Under the pieces are notes generated by a model, which worked only from the letters and a program-made list of their open reading frames with translations, did no database searches and was not told the DNA's origin. 64,000 bases of DNA, taken from Bradyrhizobium barranii subsp. barranii. Its GTDB lineage: Bacteria; Pseudomonadota; Alphaproteobacteria; Rhizobiales; Xanthobacteraceae. The DNA lies in contig NZ_CP086136.1 in assembly GCF_017565645.3 (NCBI RefSeq), positions 5,439,501 through 5,503,500 of the forward strand, in the 5' to 3' direction. Shown here in pieces: positions 56,431 to 64,000 of this stretch. The stretch's first letter is position 1. The number at the start of each line of letters is the position of its first letter. A program made the translations under genes and the position numbers.

Positions 56431-57453
56431 CTAGAATGGAATGGTCAGGCCCGGATTCTTCGCTTGCGCCTTGGTATAGGCGACGCCGTGGATCTTGATC
56501 CCGCGCTCGTCCAGCAGCGAAATGATTCCGCCCTGGTTCGATAATTCCATCGGCTTCTGCACGACGACGGCGAGCGTGCCGCCGGCCGCGATCTTCCCTG
56601 ACAGGACCATCTTGTTCTTCTGCTTGTCGGCCAGCATCCAGCCGGTGAGATCGATGTCGCGATCGGCCGTATTGAGCAGCGTGACGACTTCCCGCTCAGG
56701 CGTCTTCAAGGCATTGACGAGTGCTGCGATGATGCGCACGAGTCCGTCCGGCATTTGCCCGGTCGGAGGAGCGGTCGGATCTGGCGGCTGTGTCGGCGCG
56801 CCGAGATCGATGGGGTCACCGGTCTTGTCGTCGGTGTGCCAGGCCTGCGTCTGGAATTTGAGGAAGACCGCCGTCCATAGCTTCTGATCCGGGAATTCGA
56901 ACACCAGCCCGCCGTCTTGCCATGGCCCGTTGTCGCCCGAGAACCGTCCGATTGGGTTGCCCTGATTCATATGGATGTCGTGGATGCCGCGGCCCGGCCG
57001 GAAGCCGAAATAATTGTCCGCTTTGGTTTCCAGCCCCCATGTCTCACCGAATGCGTAGATCATCGCGCTTTCGTTGGAGAGCGCGCGCTGGACGAACTGG
57101 TCGAGCTTCTCGTTGAGGTCATTGTCCGGTCCGGGCACGGACAGCGGCAGCGGGATCATCTCCTGGGGCTGCATCAGATTGCCGCGAATGAAGTCCAGCG
57201 CGATGCTGGCCGGCTTCGGCGGCTGCGGGTGCAGGCCCTCCGGCAACGCCGCGAGATGGTCGGTGATCGGATGGACAAAGTGCGATCGCACCAGGAACGC
57301 GACTTCGCTTCCGTCGGCTGACTGCACATTGACGGCGATGCGGAAATCCGCGTTGTCGGCCACGACATGGACTTGATAGTGCGGCGACTGGCCGGTGCCG
57401 AAACGCATCGCGATCGGGCGTCCCTTGAGGACCGAATAGTGCTTTAGTGGCAT
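56431..57453 (-). CDS. DUF2278 protein with lamin-tail-like C-terminus
   Basis: 340 residues. The first 215 match DUF2278 (YSVLKGRPIAMRFGTGQSPH, FVQRALSNESAMIYAFGETW, RGIHDIHMNQGNPIGRFSGD, DGGLVFEFPDQKLWTAVFLK). The last 90 look like a lamin-tail (LTD) beta domain (TLLNTADRDIDLTGWMLADK, GTLAVVVQKPMELSNQGGII). No signal peptide. The function is unknown. ATG 57453 is chosen over an upstream start that adds a non-homologous stretch. It converges with hflX. Confidence 0.82.
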   Translation of the reverse strand: MPLKHYSVLKGRPIAMRFGTGQSPHYQVHVVADNADFRIAVNVQSADGSEVAFLVRSHFVHPITDHLAALPEGLHPQPPKPASIALDFIRGNLMQPQEMIPLPLSVPGPDNDLNEKLDQFVQRALSNESAMIYAFGETWGLETKADNYFGFRPGRGIHDIHMNQGNPIGRFSGDNGPWQDGGLVFEFPDQKLWTAVFLKFQTQAWHTDDKTGDPIDLGAPTQPPDPTAPPTGQMPDGLVRIIAALVNALKTPEREVVTLLNTADRDIDLTGWMLADKQKNKMVLSGKIAAGGTLAVVVQKPMELSNQGGIISLLDERGIKIHGVAYTKAQAKNPGLTIPF

Positions 57454-57815
57454 CGCACTCACCTGAGGTGGGATTTCGGCTGCGCGGGCTCCGTTGCTCA
57501 ACTTTAGACTGCTTGTCGTGACGGTTTCATGGCTTGACTACGATCCGCCATGACCGCCTCGCTGCATTCGGGAAAAGATGCTGACCTATATCTCCTTCGC
57601 GACCGCTTCGATCCTTGCGGGCACGCCTATGGAGCAGGCCGCAAGCTAGCCCGTCCTATTCGTGAGAGTGCGGCTTTTGGGCCCGATTGATGCGGCCGCA
57701 CATCTTGTCTGACGAGGCGCACAGGATTGCCTTCGGCTTTTCGCCGCCTGACGACCGGTACTTTGCAACGCGCTTGAGGGATGGGTTGGGCGAACGGGGG
57801 CGGACGCCCCGCCGG

Positions 57816-59159
57816 TCAAGGACCGAGCGGCAGCAGCGCGCCGGGCAAGCCGCAGATCAGGTCGGCTTCGGGACATGCCGCGGCAAACGCAAGGCGAATG
57901 CGGCTCGTGGTCTCGACGACACGGGCGGCGATTTTCAAGAGCCGAAGACGCAGCGTCGCGAACTCGGCAGCGGCCAATTCCCGGGCTTTGGGAATGGCGT
58001 CGCGCACGGTCAGCATCAGCCAATAAGCGGCCGTATGGAGCACGAGACGGACCTGGTTGGCGAGCGCCGAACGGCAGCTGGTGCGATCGGAGGCGAGCTG
58101 CGTCTTATGCAGCTTGATCAGATTCTCGGCTTGGCCGCGCGCGCAATACAGGCTGTCGTAGATCCACTCGGCCGAGCCGACATCGAGGCTGGTGACGACG
58201 AAGCGGATGTCGAGGCCGAGCATCGTCGCCTCAATACGGGCGACAGTGCGCCGTTCGCGATCCCAGGACTTTGCCTTGTGGCGCGTCTCGGTATAGCCAC
58301 GCAGAACCGGCAGGTTCTCGATGGCGCGTCGCGTGCGGATGTCGTCGGCGACCTCGTCGACTTTTCTGGCGAGAGGCTTGGTGCCGGACAGACCGAAGAT
58401 GTAGTCGATGCCGTTGGTCTCGCACCACGCCATGGCCTCCGGCCGGGCATAGTGCCCGTCGCCACGGAACGTAATTTGCGTGTTGTGCCATCGCGTCCGG
58501 ATATGCCGTACCAGGCGGCGCAGATGGGCACGCACCTCGACGCCGCCCGGCGTCTTGCCGGGCCGCAGCACGACGGCCACGGGCCGGCTCTTCTCCGTGT
58601 CGTAGACGTGGATCGGCAGGAAGCAGCGTTCGTCATAATGAGCGTTGAACAGCGAGAGCTGCTGATGGCCGTGGACGACGTCGCAGGTATCATCGATGTC
58701 GAGCGTGACGGATGCCGGCTCGTGGGGGTAGCTATCCATCCATGCGTCGACCAAAATGTAGGTCAGCCGGATCACGTCGCGCAGGCGCGGAGCATTCTCC
58801 AGCCGCGACAGCGTCGGCTGGGAACACAAATCCCGGCCCGTGTCCGGCAGCCGTCCGCAGGCCAGTTTGAATGCCGGATCGGACCTCAGATGATCGAGGT
58901 CGTCGGCGTCCTCGTAGCCGCAGCAGATCGCGAACATGCGAGCGCGGAGCATATCGACCAGGCTGTGCACGACCCGCGTCGGATCGCGCCGATCCGGGAA
59001 CACCCGGGCCAGATTGTTGGCCAAACCGAGACGCCGCTCGGCCATCGCCAGAAGCATCACGCCCCCGTTCGAGGTTAGGCGCCCACCATCGAAGGCAGCT
59101 GTGACTTTCTTGGCGTGAACGGCTGGAAACGAGAAGGGCGGAATCGTATCGTCGGTCAT
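57816..59159 (-). CDS. IS1380-family transposase
   Basis: 447 residues, complete. N-terminal DGGRLTSNGGVMLLAMAERR, then CCGYEDADDLDHLRSDPAFK and LCSQPTLSRLEN. DDE residues are in EPASVTLDIDDTCDVVHGHQ and ITFRGDGHYARPEAMAWCET, with the downstream YCARGQAENLIKLHK motif typical of IS1380/IS4-like enzymes. No frameshift, so it may be active. Confidence 0.94.
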   Translation of the reverse strand: MTDDTIPPFSFPAVHAKKVTAAFDGGRLTSNGGVMLLAMAERRLGLANNLARVFPDRRDPTRVVHSLVDMLRARMFAICCGYEDADDLDHLRSDPAFKLACGRLPDTGRDLCSQPTLSRLENAPRLRDVIRLTYILVDAWMDSYPHEPASVTLDIDDTCDVVHGHQQLSLFNAHYDERCFLPIHVYDTEKSRPVAVVLRPGKTPGGVEVRAHLRRLVRHIRTRWHNTQITFRGDGHYARPEAMAWCETNGIDYIFGLSGTKPLARKVDEVADDIRTRRAIENLPVLRGYTETRHKAKSWDRERRTVARIEATMLGLDIRFVVTSLDVGSAEWIYDSLYCARGQAENLIKLHKTQLASDRTSCRSALANQVRLVLHTAAYWLMLTVRDAIPKARELAAAEFATLRLRLLKIAARVVETTSRIRLAFAAACPEADLICGLPGALLPLGP

Positions 59160-59476
59160 GGCGGGCGTGGCGTTCGCGGTTGGAGGTGATGGGGTTGGCT
59201 TCGCAACCGAATCCTACGCCGCATCAGCGCTTTACCCCTCAGGCGCACTCTTACGAATAAGACGGGTTAAGTTGAAGAAAGATTGAGTGACTCCCGATCA
59301 TTTCTGTGCCGAAACGTGGAGTCGCGGTCGTGCCGCGTCCAAAGAAACCGGCGCGAGCGGCCTATTAGACGCGGTAGGTGATCAGCCTCCGAAACGAGAC
59401 TATCAAGCATGAAGAGATCGAGCGCGAGGCAGAGGTTTTATTTGTGTTGAATTCTTGCTTCTCGATAGTGGTCTGA

Positions 59477-59615
59477 AATCGTATCATCGGTCATGGCGGG
59501 CGTGGCGTTCGCGGTTGAAGGTGATGGGGTGGCTTCGCAACCGAATCCTACGCCGCATCAGCGCTTTACACCACGCTCGCCAGCCTCTCAGGCGCCCTCT
59601 CGCGAATAAGACGGG
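59477..59615. repeat. Diverged partial copy of the IS1380 right end
   Basis: AATCGTATCATCGGTCATGG onward repeats 59142-59266 (transposase 5' end to right inverted repeat) with scattered substitutions and a ~14-base addition (near 59570-59590). It ends at the CTAG duplication that contains the mazG stop codon. Confidence 0.85.
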
Positions 59616-60470
59616 CTAGCGACGGGCCTGCGAGCGAGACTCCGATACCGGTTTCCCCTCACTCTTCGCCGCGTTCCACAGCGCGTCCATCTCCGCCAGC
59701 GACGCCTGCTCGAGCGTCCGGCCCTGCGCCTCGAGCGCGCGCTCGATGAAGGCGAACCGCCGCTCGAATTTCGCGTTGGTCGCGCGTAGCGCGGCTTCCG
59801 GATCGGCGTCGACGTGGCGGGCGAGATTGACGAGTGCGAACATCAGATCGCCGGTCTCTTCCGCCAGCCCCTCGCTGTCGTTGCGGTCGAGCGCTGCCTC
59901 GATCTCGTCGGCTTCCTCGCGGATTTTCGCCAGCACCGCGCGCGGGTCGTTCCAGTCGAAGCCGACGGTGGAAGCCTTGCGCTGGAGCTCCATCGCGCGG
60001 GTCAGCGCGGGCTGGCCGGCCTTGACGCCCGAGAGTAACGACTTGTGCGTCGGCGTTTCCTCCGGCGGCCGGCGCGCCGCACGTTCGGCTTTCTCCTCGG
60101 CCTTGATGCGGTCCCAGACTTCCTTGACGTGGGAGGCGGCGAGGTTGCCGTCCTTGTCGGCGAAGACATGGGGATGGCGCCGGATCATCTTGCGGGTGAT
60201 GGCCTCCACGACGTCGCCGAAGGCAAAGGCATTCTGTTCTGATGCCATCTGGGCGTGGAACACGACCTGGAGCAGGAGGTCGCCGAGCTCTTCGCGCAGG
60301 TCATCGAGATCGCCGCGGCTGATGGCCTCGACCACCTCATAGGCCTCCTCGATCGTGTAGGGCGCGATGGTCACAAAATCCTGCTCGAGGTCCCAGGGGC
60401 AGCCGGTCACCGGCGTGCGCAGCGCCGCCATGATCTCGATCAGGCGGGAAATGTCACGGGAAGGGGTCAT
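59616..60470 (-). CDS. mazG: Nucleoside triphosphate pyrophosphohydrolase MazG
   Basis: House-cleaning enzyme that hydrolyses (d)NTPs to monophosphates. 284 residues with two MazG domains. Motifs: [60 protein letters not shown], then second domain [20 protein letters not shown] and [23 protein letters not shown] 60470 gives the family N-terminus. The stop codon TAG lies inside the CTAG target duplication of the IS1380 element, so the coding sequence is unharmed. Confidence 0.95.
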   Translation of the reverse strand: MTPSRDISRLIEIMAALRTPVTGCPWDLEQDFVTIAPYTIEEAYEVVEAISRGDLDDLREELGDLLLQVVFHAQMASEQNAFAFGDVVEAITRKMIRRHPHVFADKDGNLAASHVKEVWDRIKAEEKAERAARRPPEETPTHKSLLSGVKAGQPALTRAMELQRKASTVGFDWNDPRAVLAKIREEADEIEAALDRNDSEGLAEETGDLMFALVNLARHVDADPEAALRATNAKFERRFAFIERALEAQGRTLEQASLAEMDALWNAAKSEGKPVSESRSQARR

Positions 60471-60596
60471 TGCGGGGCAGTCTCCTGGGTCCAAAACCTT
60501 ATGCCAAAAGCGGCCCGCCGTTCCCAGCGCGGCGCGGCGGAACAGACCGATTTCCACCGATTGGCGGCAGATTGGCGAGGTGCTAAAGCGCGGGCC

Positions 60597-61310
60597 ATGA
60601 GTGACGCATTTTCATCACAAACCGCGCTGGTGCTGTTTTCCGGCGGCCAGGATTCCACCACCTGCCTCGCCTGGGCGCTCAGCCGCTTTGCACGCGTGGA
60701 GACACTGGGTTTCGAGTATGGCCAGCGCCATGCCATCGAGCTCGCCTGCCGCGACCGGCTGTTCGACGGCATCAAGGGCCTGCGCGCAGACTGGGCCGCA
60801 AGGCTCGGCGAGAGCCATACGCTGTCGATCCCGACGCTGGCGGCCGTGTCCGAGACCGCGTTGACGCGCGACGTCGCGATCACGATGGGGGCCGACGGCC
60901 TGCCGAACACGTTTGTACCCGGCCGCAATCTCATCTTTCTGACCTTTGCCGCGGCGCTGGCCTACCGGCGCGGCATCACAGACATCGTCGGCGGCATGTG
61001 CGAGACCGACTATTCCGGCTATCCCGATTGCCGCGACGACACCATCCGCGCCATGCAGACCGCGCTCTCGCTCGGCATGGCCAGGCCATTCGCGCTGCAT
61101 ACGCCGCTGATGTGGATCGACAAGGCGGCGACGTGGAAGCTCGCCCATGACCTCGGCGGCGCAGGGCTGGTCGATCTCATCCGCGAGCACTCGCACACCT
61201 GCTATCTCGGCGAACGCGGCGCGCAGCATGAGTGGGGTTTCGGATGCGGCGAGTGCCCGGCGTGCAGTTTGCGGGCGAAGGGATGGCGGGAGTTTGCGGC
61301 GGGGCGCTGA
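60597..61310 (+). CDS. queC: 7-cyano-7-deazaguanine synthase QueC
   Basis: ATP-dependent enzyme making preQ0 for queuosine in tRNA. 237 residues. PP-loop [60 protein letters not shown], and the zinc site [16 protein letters not shown] with preceding Cys in HTCYLGERG. An open frame runs upstream through the mazG 5' region but ATG 60597 is the family start. No preQ1 riboswitch was recognised in the 126 bases before it. Confidence 0.96.
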   Translation: MSDAFSSQTALVLFSGGQDSTTCLAWALSRFARVETLGFEYGQRHAIELACRDRLFDGIKGLRADWAARLGESHTLSIPTLAAVSETALTRDVAITMGADGLPNTFVPGRNLIFLTFAAALAYRRGITDIVGGMCETDYSGYPDCRDDTIRAMQTALSLGMARPFALHTPLMWIDKAATWKLAHDLGGAGLVDLIREHSHTCYLGERGAQHEWGFGCGECPACSLRAKGWREFAAGR

Positions 61311-61325
61311 GGCCACATATTCGGT

Positions 61326-61423
61326 GTCATCACCCGCGAAAGCGGGTGATCCAGTATCCCAGAGACCGTGCTTGGGTCGAGAGGCCGCGGCCTACTGGAT
61401 TCCCCGCCTTCGCGGGGAATGAC
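61326..61423. repeat. Palindromic intergenic repeat, queC / nitrile hydratase junction
   Basis: GTCATCACCCGCGAAAGCGG...CCAGTA (61326-about 61355) is mirrored by TACTGGATTCCCCGCCTTCG...GGAATGAC (to 61423), with GC-rich mismatches. I recognise this pattern as a common Bradyrhizobium intergenic repeat, different from the ones at 33.5 and 35.8 kb. Confidence 0.7.
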
Positions 61424-61459
61424 AGCGGAGGGCTTGGCACGAGCGTGCCTCTTACCGAC

Positions 61460-61840
61460 CTACCGAAAATCCTCCGGCCGCAGCTCGATCGGCTTGCCGT
61501 GCGGGGTACGGTCGGCGGCGTGGTCCCAGGCGTCGCGGTAGCGGTGCAGCGTATCCGCCGATGCGACGCCCTTGCTTGAGACCAAACCTTCCAGCGTGGC
61601 GAGCCAGTGCAGGTAATAGGTCTCGCCCGTATCAGGGTCGCCGGCGGCCTGCGCGCGCTTGATCTCGGAGGCCAAGGCTGCGGCCCATTCCGGCCAGGTG
61701 AACACGCCGCGCTCGTGCAGCGTCAGCGCCATCGCAAACGCATGCGCTTCCCAGGGCGCGCGGAACACCGGGCCGTCGTCATCGCGCGGAATGCTCGGAA
61801 TGGCCGCCGTCGCGGCGGCCGCAGCCGGGCTGCTCATCAC
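61460..61840 (-). CDS. Nitrile hydratase accessory protein
   Basis: 126 residues, a beta-subunit-like activator that helps insert cobalt into the alpha subunit by subunit exchange. Motifs: PVFRAPWEAHAFAMALTLHE, GVFTWPEWAAALASEIKRAQ, ETYYLHWLATLEGLVSSKGV. The last segment (TPHGKPIELRPEDF) is typical. The start overlaps the beta-subunit stop (ATGA). Third gene of the operon. Confidence 0.92.
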   Translation of the reverse strand: MMSSPAAAAATAAIPSIPRDDDGPVFRAPWEAHAFAMALTLHERGVFTWPEWAAALASEIKRAQAAGDPDTGETYYLHWLATLEGLVSSKGVASADTLHRYRDAWDHAADRTPHGKPIELRPEDFR

Positions 61841-62496
61841 GCCGGGTCCAGATAGGGTTCGAAGGCGTCGATCGACACCTTCAAGGTCGGATCACCGTCC
61901 GCGCCCCAGAGATCGCGGCCCTCGAAGACGACAGTGTAAAGCCATTGCGGATTTTCGCCGAGCTCCATCGCCGCCGAATCCGGAAATACGTGGCAGCCGT
62001 GGTTCAGCTCGACGACACCGACATGGCCGCGCACATAGCGCGGCAGCCGCGTATGCGTGGTCGGATGAATGTTCCTGGCGCGGACGCGGTCGCCGATGTT
62101 GAATTTGGCCGGCGCCGGAGCGGAGCGGGCGAACTTGCCGCGCACCATGACGCGCTCGACGTTGGCGAGGTCGAACTTGCCGTGCTTGAGCGCCTTTGCA
62201 GGCTGCATCGCGTGCCCGGCAGCGACCTCCTCCCGGGTCAGGTAGCCCTTCTCGATCAGCATCTCCTCGAGCCCGAGAAACCATTTCTTGTAGTAGGAGC
62301 TCGAGAGATAGACGTGCGGCGGCAGCGTCTCGCGATAGAAGCGCGAGGTGTCGATGTTGAAGGCGCCCGCCGCGCCCATCGCGCGCACCATGGCGAGAAC
62401 ACGCGATTCCCATTCCTCGTGAAACATCGGCTCGTTCGGCTCGGCCTCGACCTTGCCGAACCCGTCCATACCGCCCATGTCGTGCACGCCGTTCAC
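61837..62496 (-). CDS. nthB: Nitrile hydratase beta subunit
   Basis: 219 residues. Start [16 protein letters not shown] is the family signature. Further: [40 protein letters not shown] and the SH3-like C-terminal barrel [40 protein letters not shown]. It forms the heterodimer that lines the active site with conserved Arg residues. Overlaps alpha stop and accessory start by 4 bases each. Confidence 0.95.
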   Translation of the reverse strand: MNGVHDMGGMDGFGKVEAEPNEPMFHEEWESRVLAMVRAMGAAGAFNIDTSRFYRETLPPHVYLSSSYYKKWFLGLEEMLIEKGYLTREEVAAGHAMQPAKALKHGKFDLANVERVMVRGKFARSAPAPAKFNIGDRVRARNIHPTTHTRLPRYVRGHVGVVELNHGCHVFPDSAAMELGENPQWLYTVVFEGRDLWGADGDPTLKVSIDAFEPYLDPA

Positions 62497-63116
62497 GACG
62501 GCGCTCCAGGCGTCTTGGGAAAGCCGGTGCCGATCATGGAATCGCGAGTAACCAGCTCGGCAAGCTGCTCCTCACTCCAGCCTTCAGTGCCCGCGGGGCG
62601 CATCGGCAGCACCAGGAAACGGGTCTCGGCCGTGGAATCCCAGACACGGATTTCCATGTCCTTGGGCAGCGTGACGTCGAAATCGGCGAGCACGCCGCGC
62701 GGGTCCTTCACCGCACGCGAGCGATAGGGCGCGGCCTTGTACCAGACCGGCGGCAGCCCCAGCATTTCCCAGGGGTAGCAGGAGCACAGCGTGCACACGA
62801 CCATGTTGTGTCGCTCTGGCGTATTCTCGACCACGACGAGATGGTCGCCGACGCGGCTGACATGGCCGAGCGTGCCGATGGCCTTCGAGCCATCCTCCAG
62901 CAGCGCCTTCTTGAACGCCGGATCGGTCCAGGCCTTGGCGACGACGCGCGCGCCGTTGTGCGGGCCGATCCTGGTCTCATAGGCCTGGATGATGGCGTCG
63001 AGCGCGGCCGGCTCGACATAGCCTTTTTCTGTCAAGATCGTCTCGAGCGCGCGCACGCGCAGCTCGGTCTCCGACAGCTCGGAATGGTCGTGATGATGGT
63101 CGTGATCGTGGCTCAT
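62493..63116 (-). CDS. nthA: Nitrile hydratase alpha subunit, cobalt type
   Basis: Hydrates nitriles to amides. 207 residues. The metal claw is [18 protein letters not shown]. Thr after the first Cys (CTLCSC) marks the cobalt type; iron enzymes have Ser. Other family motifs: [20 protein letters not shown] and [20 protein letters not shown], with [20 protein letters not shown]. The N-terminus is His/Asp-rich ([13 protein letters not shown]), an unusual feature that could bind cobalt. First gene of the alpha-beta-accessory operon, divergent from an enoyl-CoA hydratase gene. No CbtJ-type cobalt transporter is seen nearby. Confidence 0.95.
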   Translation of the reverse strand: MSHDHDHHHDHSELSETELRVRALETILTEKGYVEPAALDAIIQAYETRIGPHNGARVVAKAWTDPAFKKALLEDGSKAIGTLGHVSRVGDHLVVVENTPERHNMVVCTLCSCYPWEMLGLPPVWYKAAPYRSRAVKDPRGVLADFDVTLPKDMEIRVWDSTAETRFLVLPMRPAGTEGWSEEQLAELVTRDSMIGTGFPKTPGAPS

Positions 63117-63236
63117 GGCGCAAAGATAGGCGCAATGGTCCCTGCCTGTCGAGTATGCGCTGGGGCGCAACCGGGTCCCATATTCGTGAGGCCGGATGTA
63201 GGCTAGCCTCGCAGCAAAGCGGATTGGGAGACATTG

Positions 63237-64000
63237 GTGACGAACTTCGTGACGATCGAGAAGGGCCTCGGACCGGAGGGGCGGATTGCGGTGGTACGGT
63301 TCGACCGCGGCGACGGCATCAACGCGCTCTCGCCGGAGGCGATGCGCCAGCTCACCGCGGCCGCGCGCAGCTTCGAGGATGATGCCGCAACGTCCGTCGT
63401 GGTTCTGACGGGCAGCACCAGCGCCTTCAGCGCCGGCTTCGACCTCAAGGATGCCGAGGGCCGCTCGCGCAAGGACATGGATCTCGGCACGCTGCGGCGG
63501 CATCTCAAGCTCGGGCCCCGTCTGACCCATGCCTGGCATGAGATGGAGCAGATCACGATCGCCGCCATCGAGGGTTTTTGCGTCGGCGGCGGCGTCGCGC
63601 TGGCCGTGGCGCTCGACTTCCGCGTGATGGGGCACGACGCGCATCTGCGCGTGCCCGAGATCGGGCTCGGCATGAACATGAGCTGGCAGAGCATCCCGCG
63701 CATGCTGCATCTGATCGGGCCGGCCCGCACCAAGCAGGCGGTGATCCTGGCCGACCAGCGCATCAGCGCTGATGAGGCCTATGAATGGGGCCTGGTGGAG
63801 CAGGTGGCCGATCCCGGCCATGCGTTCGATGCCGCCATGGAGCTTGCCCGGAAGGTCGCCGCGCAGCCGCCGCTCTCGGTCGCCATGACCAAGCTGACCG
63901 TCAACCGGCTGGCACATGCGCTGGACGATCTCGCCAGCCACATGGACGTCGACCAGTTCGCACTGGCGAGTCTCACCGAAGACCACAAGGAGGGCGTCGA
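63237..64000 (+). CDS. Enoyl-CoA hydratase/isomerase family protein (cut by window end)
   Basis: Crotonase-fold enzyme, 254 residues visible, no stop before the window edge. GTG 63237 has GGGAG six bases upstream. Motifs: [36 protein letters not shown] (oxyanion hole), [20 protein letters not shown] (second oxyanion Gly), [20 protein letters not shown] and [14 protein letters not shown]. The usual catalytic Glu in PEIGLG is present. The substrate is not predictable. Divergent from the nitrile hydratase operon. Confidence 0.9.
   Translation, partial: MTNFVTIEKGLGPEGRIAVVRFDRGDGINALSPEAMRQLTAAARSFEDDAATSVVVLTGSTSAFSAGFDLKDAEGRSRKDMDLGTLRRHLKLGPRLTHAWHEMEQITIAAIEGFCVGGGVALAVALDFRVMGHDAHLRVPEIGLGMNMSWQSIPRMLHLIGPARTKQAVILADQRISADEAYEWGLVEQVADPGHAFDAAMELARKVAAQPPLSVAMTKLTVNRLAHALDDLASHMDVDQFALASLTEDHKEGV

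Larger units (their letters stand above)
57650..59615. mobile_element. IS1380-family element with two right ends, flanked by CTAG
   Basis: The left end at 57650 starts CCCGTCCTATTCGTGAGAG. A matching inverted end occurs at 59266 (reverse complement CCCGTCTTATTCGTAAGAG) and again at 59615. CTAG flanks 57646-57649 and 59616-59619, so the outer pair marks the insertion. The inner right end belongs to the intact copy carrying the transposase. Between 59267 and 59476 lie 210 bases of unassigned DNA. Confidence 0.8.

Noticed and set aside
57578..57649. Short frame (MLTYISFATASILAGTPMEQ...) ending in the CTAG target site
   Set aside because: About 23 residues; the start is plausible but nothing else supports a gene.
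60480..60596. preQ1 riboswitch before queC
   Set aside because: No preQ1-I or preQ1-II like arrangement visible; the interval also overlaps the mazG 5' side.

Overview
The window reads as chromosome of a Bradyrhizobium-like alphaproteobacterium (order Hyphomicrobiales). The evidence is high GC, rhizobial gene orders (pcm-tolC-popZ-valS, dusB-ntrB-ntrC with ntrY-ntrX-hfq-hflX, lipA-ratA, an ispDF fusion next to cinA), several small proteins that I recognise from memory as common in Bradyrhizobium, and palindromic intergenic repeats typical of that group. No rRNA, tRNA or CRISPR array was seen.

Layout: 1-4.4 kb is accessory DNA. It holds the tail of an IS66 element, a small XRE regulator facing a hypothetical gene across a palindromic operator, small rhizobial proteins and a tyrosine recombinase. 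From 4.5 to 26.5 kb lies an AraC regulator divergent from a long run of same-strand genes: a formylglycine-generating enzyme, a sulfatase, a complete MoxR/DUF58/DUF4381/BatA/BatB-C/BatD set, a second sulfatase, a Gly/Arg-rich exported protein, a YiaW/YiaV-like pair, two DUF1254/DUF1214-type exported proteins, an outer-membrane channel-like protein, a class III nucleotide cyclase and a substrate-binding protein. The cyclase is split by an IS630 element inserted at TA. This cluster is the most distinctive system in the window. The enzyme that activates sulfatases, two paralogous sulfatases and a membrane AAA+/VWA machine share one transcription unit or a few adjacent ones, with envelope and signalling genes behind them.

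From 27 to 35.7 kb are housekeeping genes (pcm, tolC, popZ, valS, a 3-methyladenine glycosylase, lipA, ratA). From 35.9 to 41.0 kb a minus-strand operon encodes a B-type heme-copper oxidase with three c-type cytochromes (seven CxxCH motifs in total). From 41.5 to 47.6 kb come a small HTH protein, cinA, ispDF and dusB-ntrB-ntrC. NtrBC and NtrYX are separated by about 3 kb of accessory DNA (47.7-50.7 kb) with small, truncated and frameshifted genes, including a 56-residue three-repeat protein with its own ribosome binding site and terminator. ntrY, ntrX, hfq and hflX follow, then a DUF2278-type protein.

An IS1380 structure with two right ends (57.65-59.6 kb) sits exactly at the mazG stop codon, flanked by a CTAG duplication. 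mazG, queC, a cobalt-type nitrile hydratase operon and the start of an enoyl-CoA hydratase gene complete the window. Three convergent gene junctions (33.5, 35.8 and 61.4 kb) carry palindromic repeats of different families.
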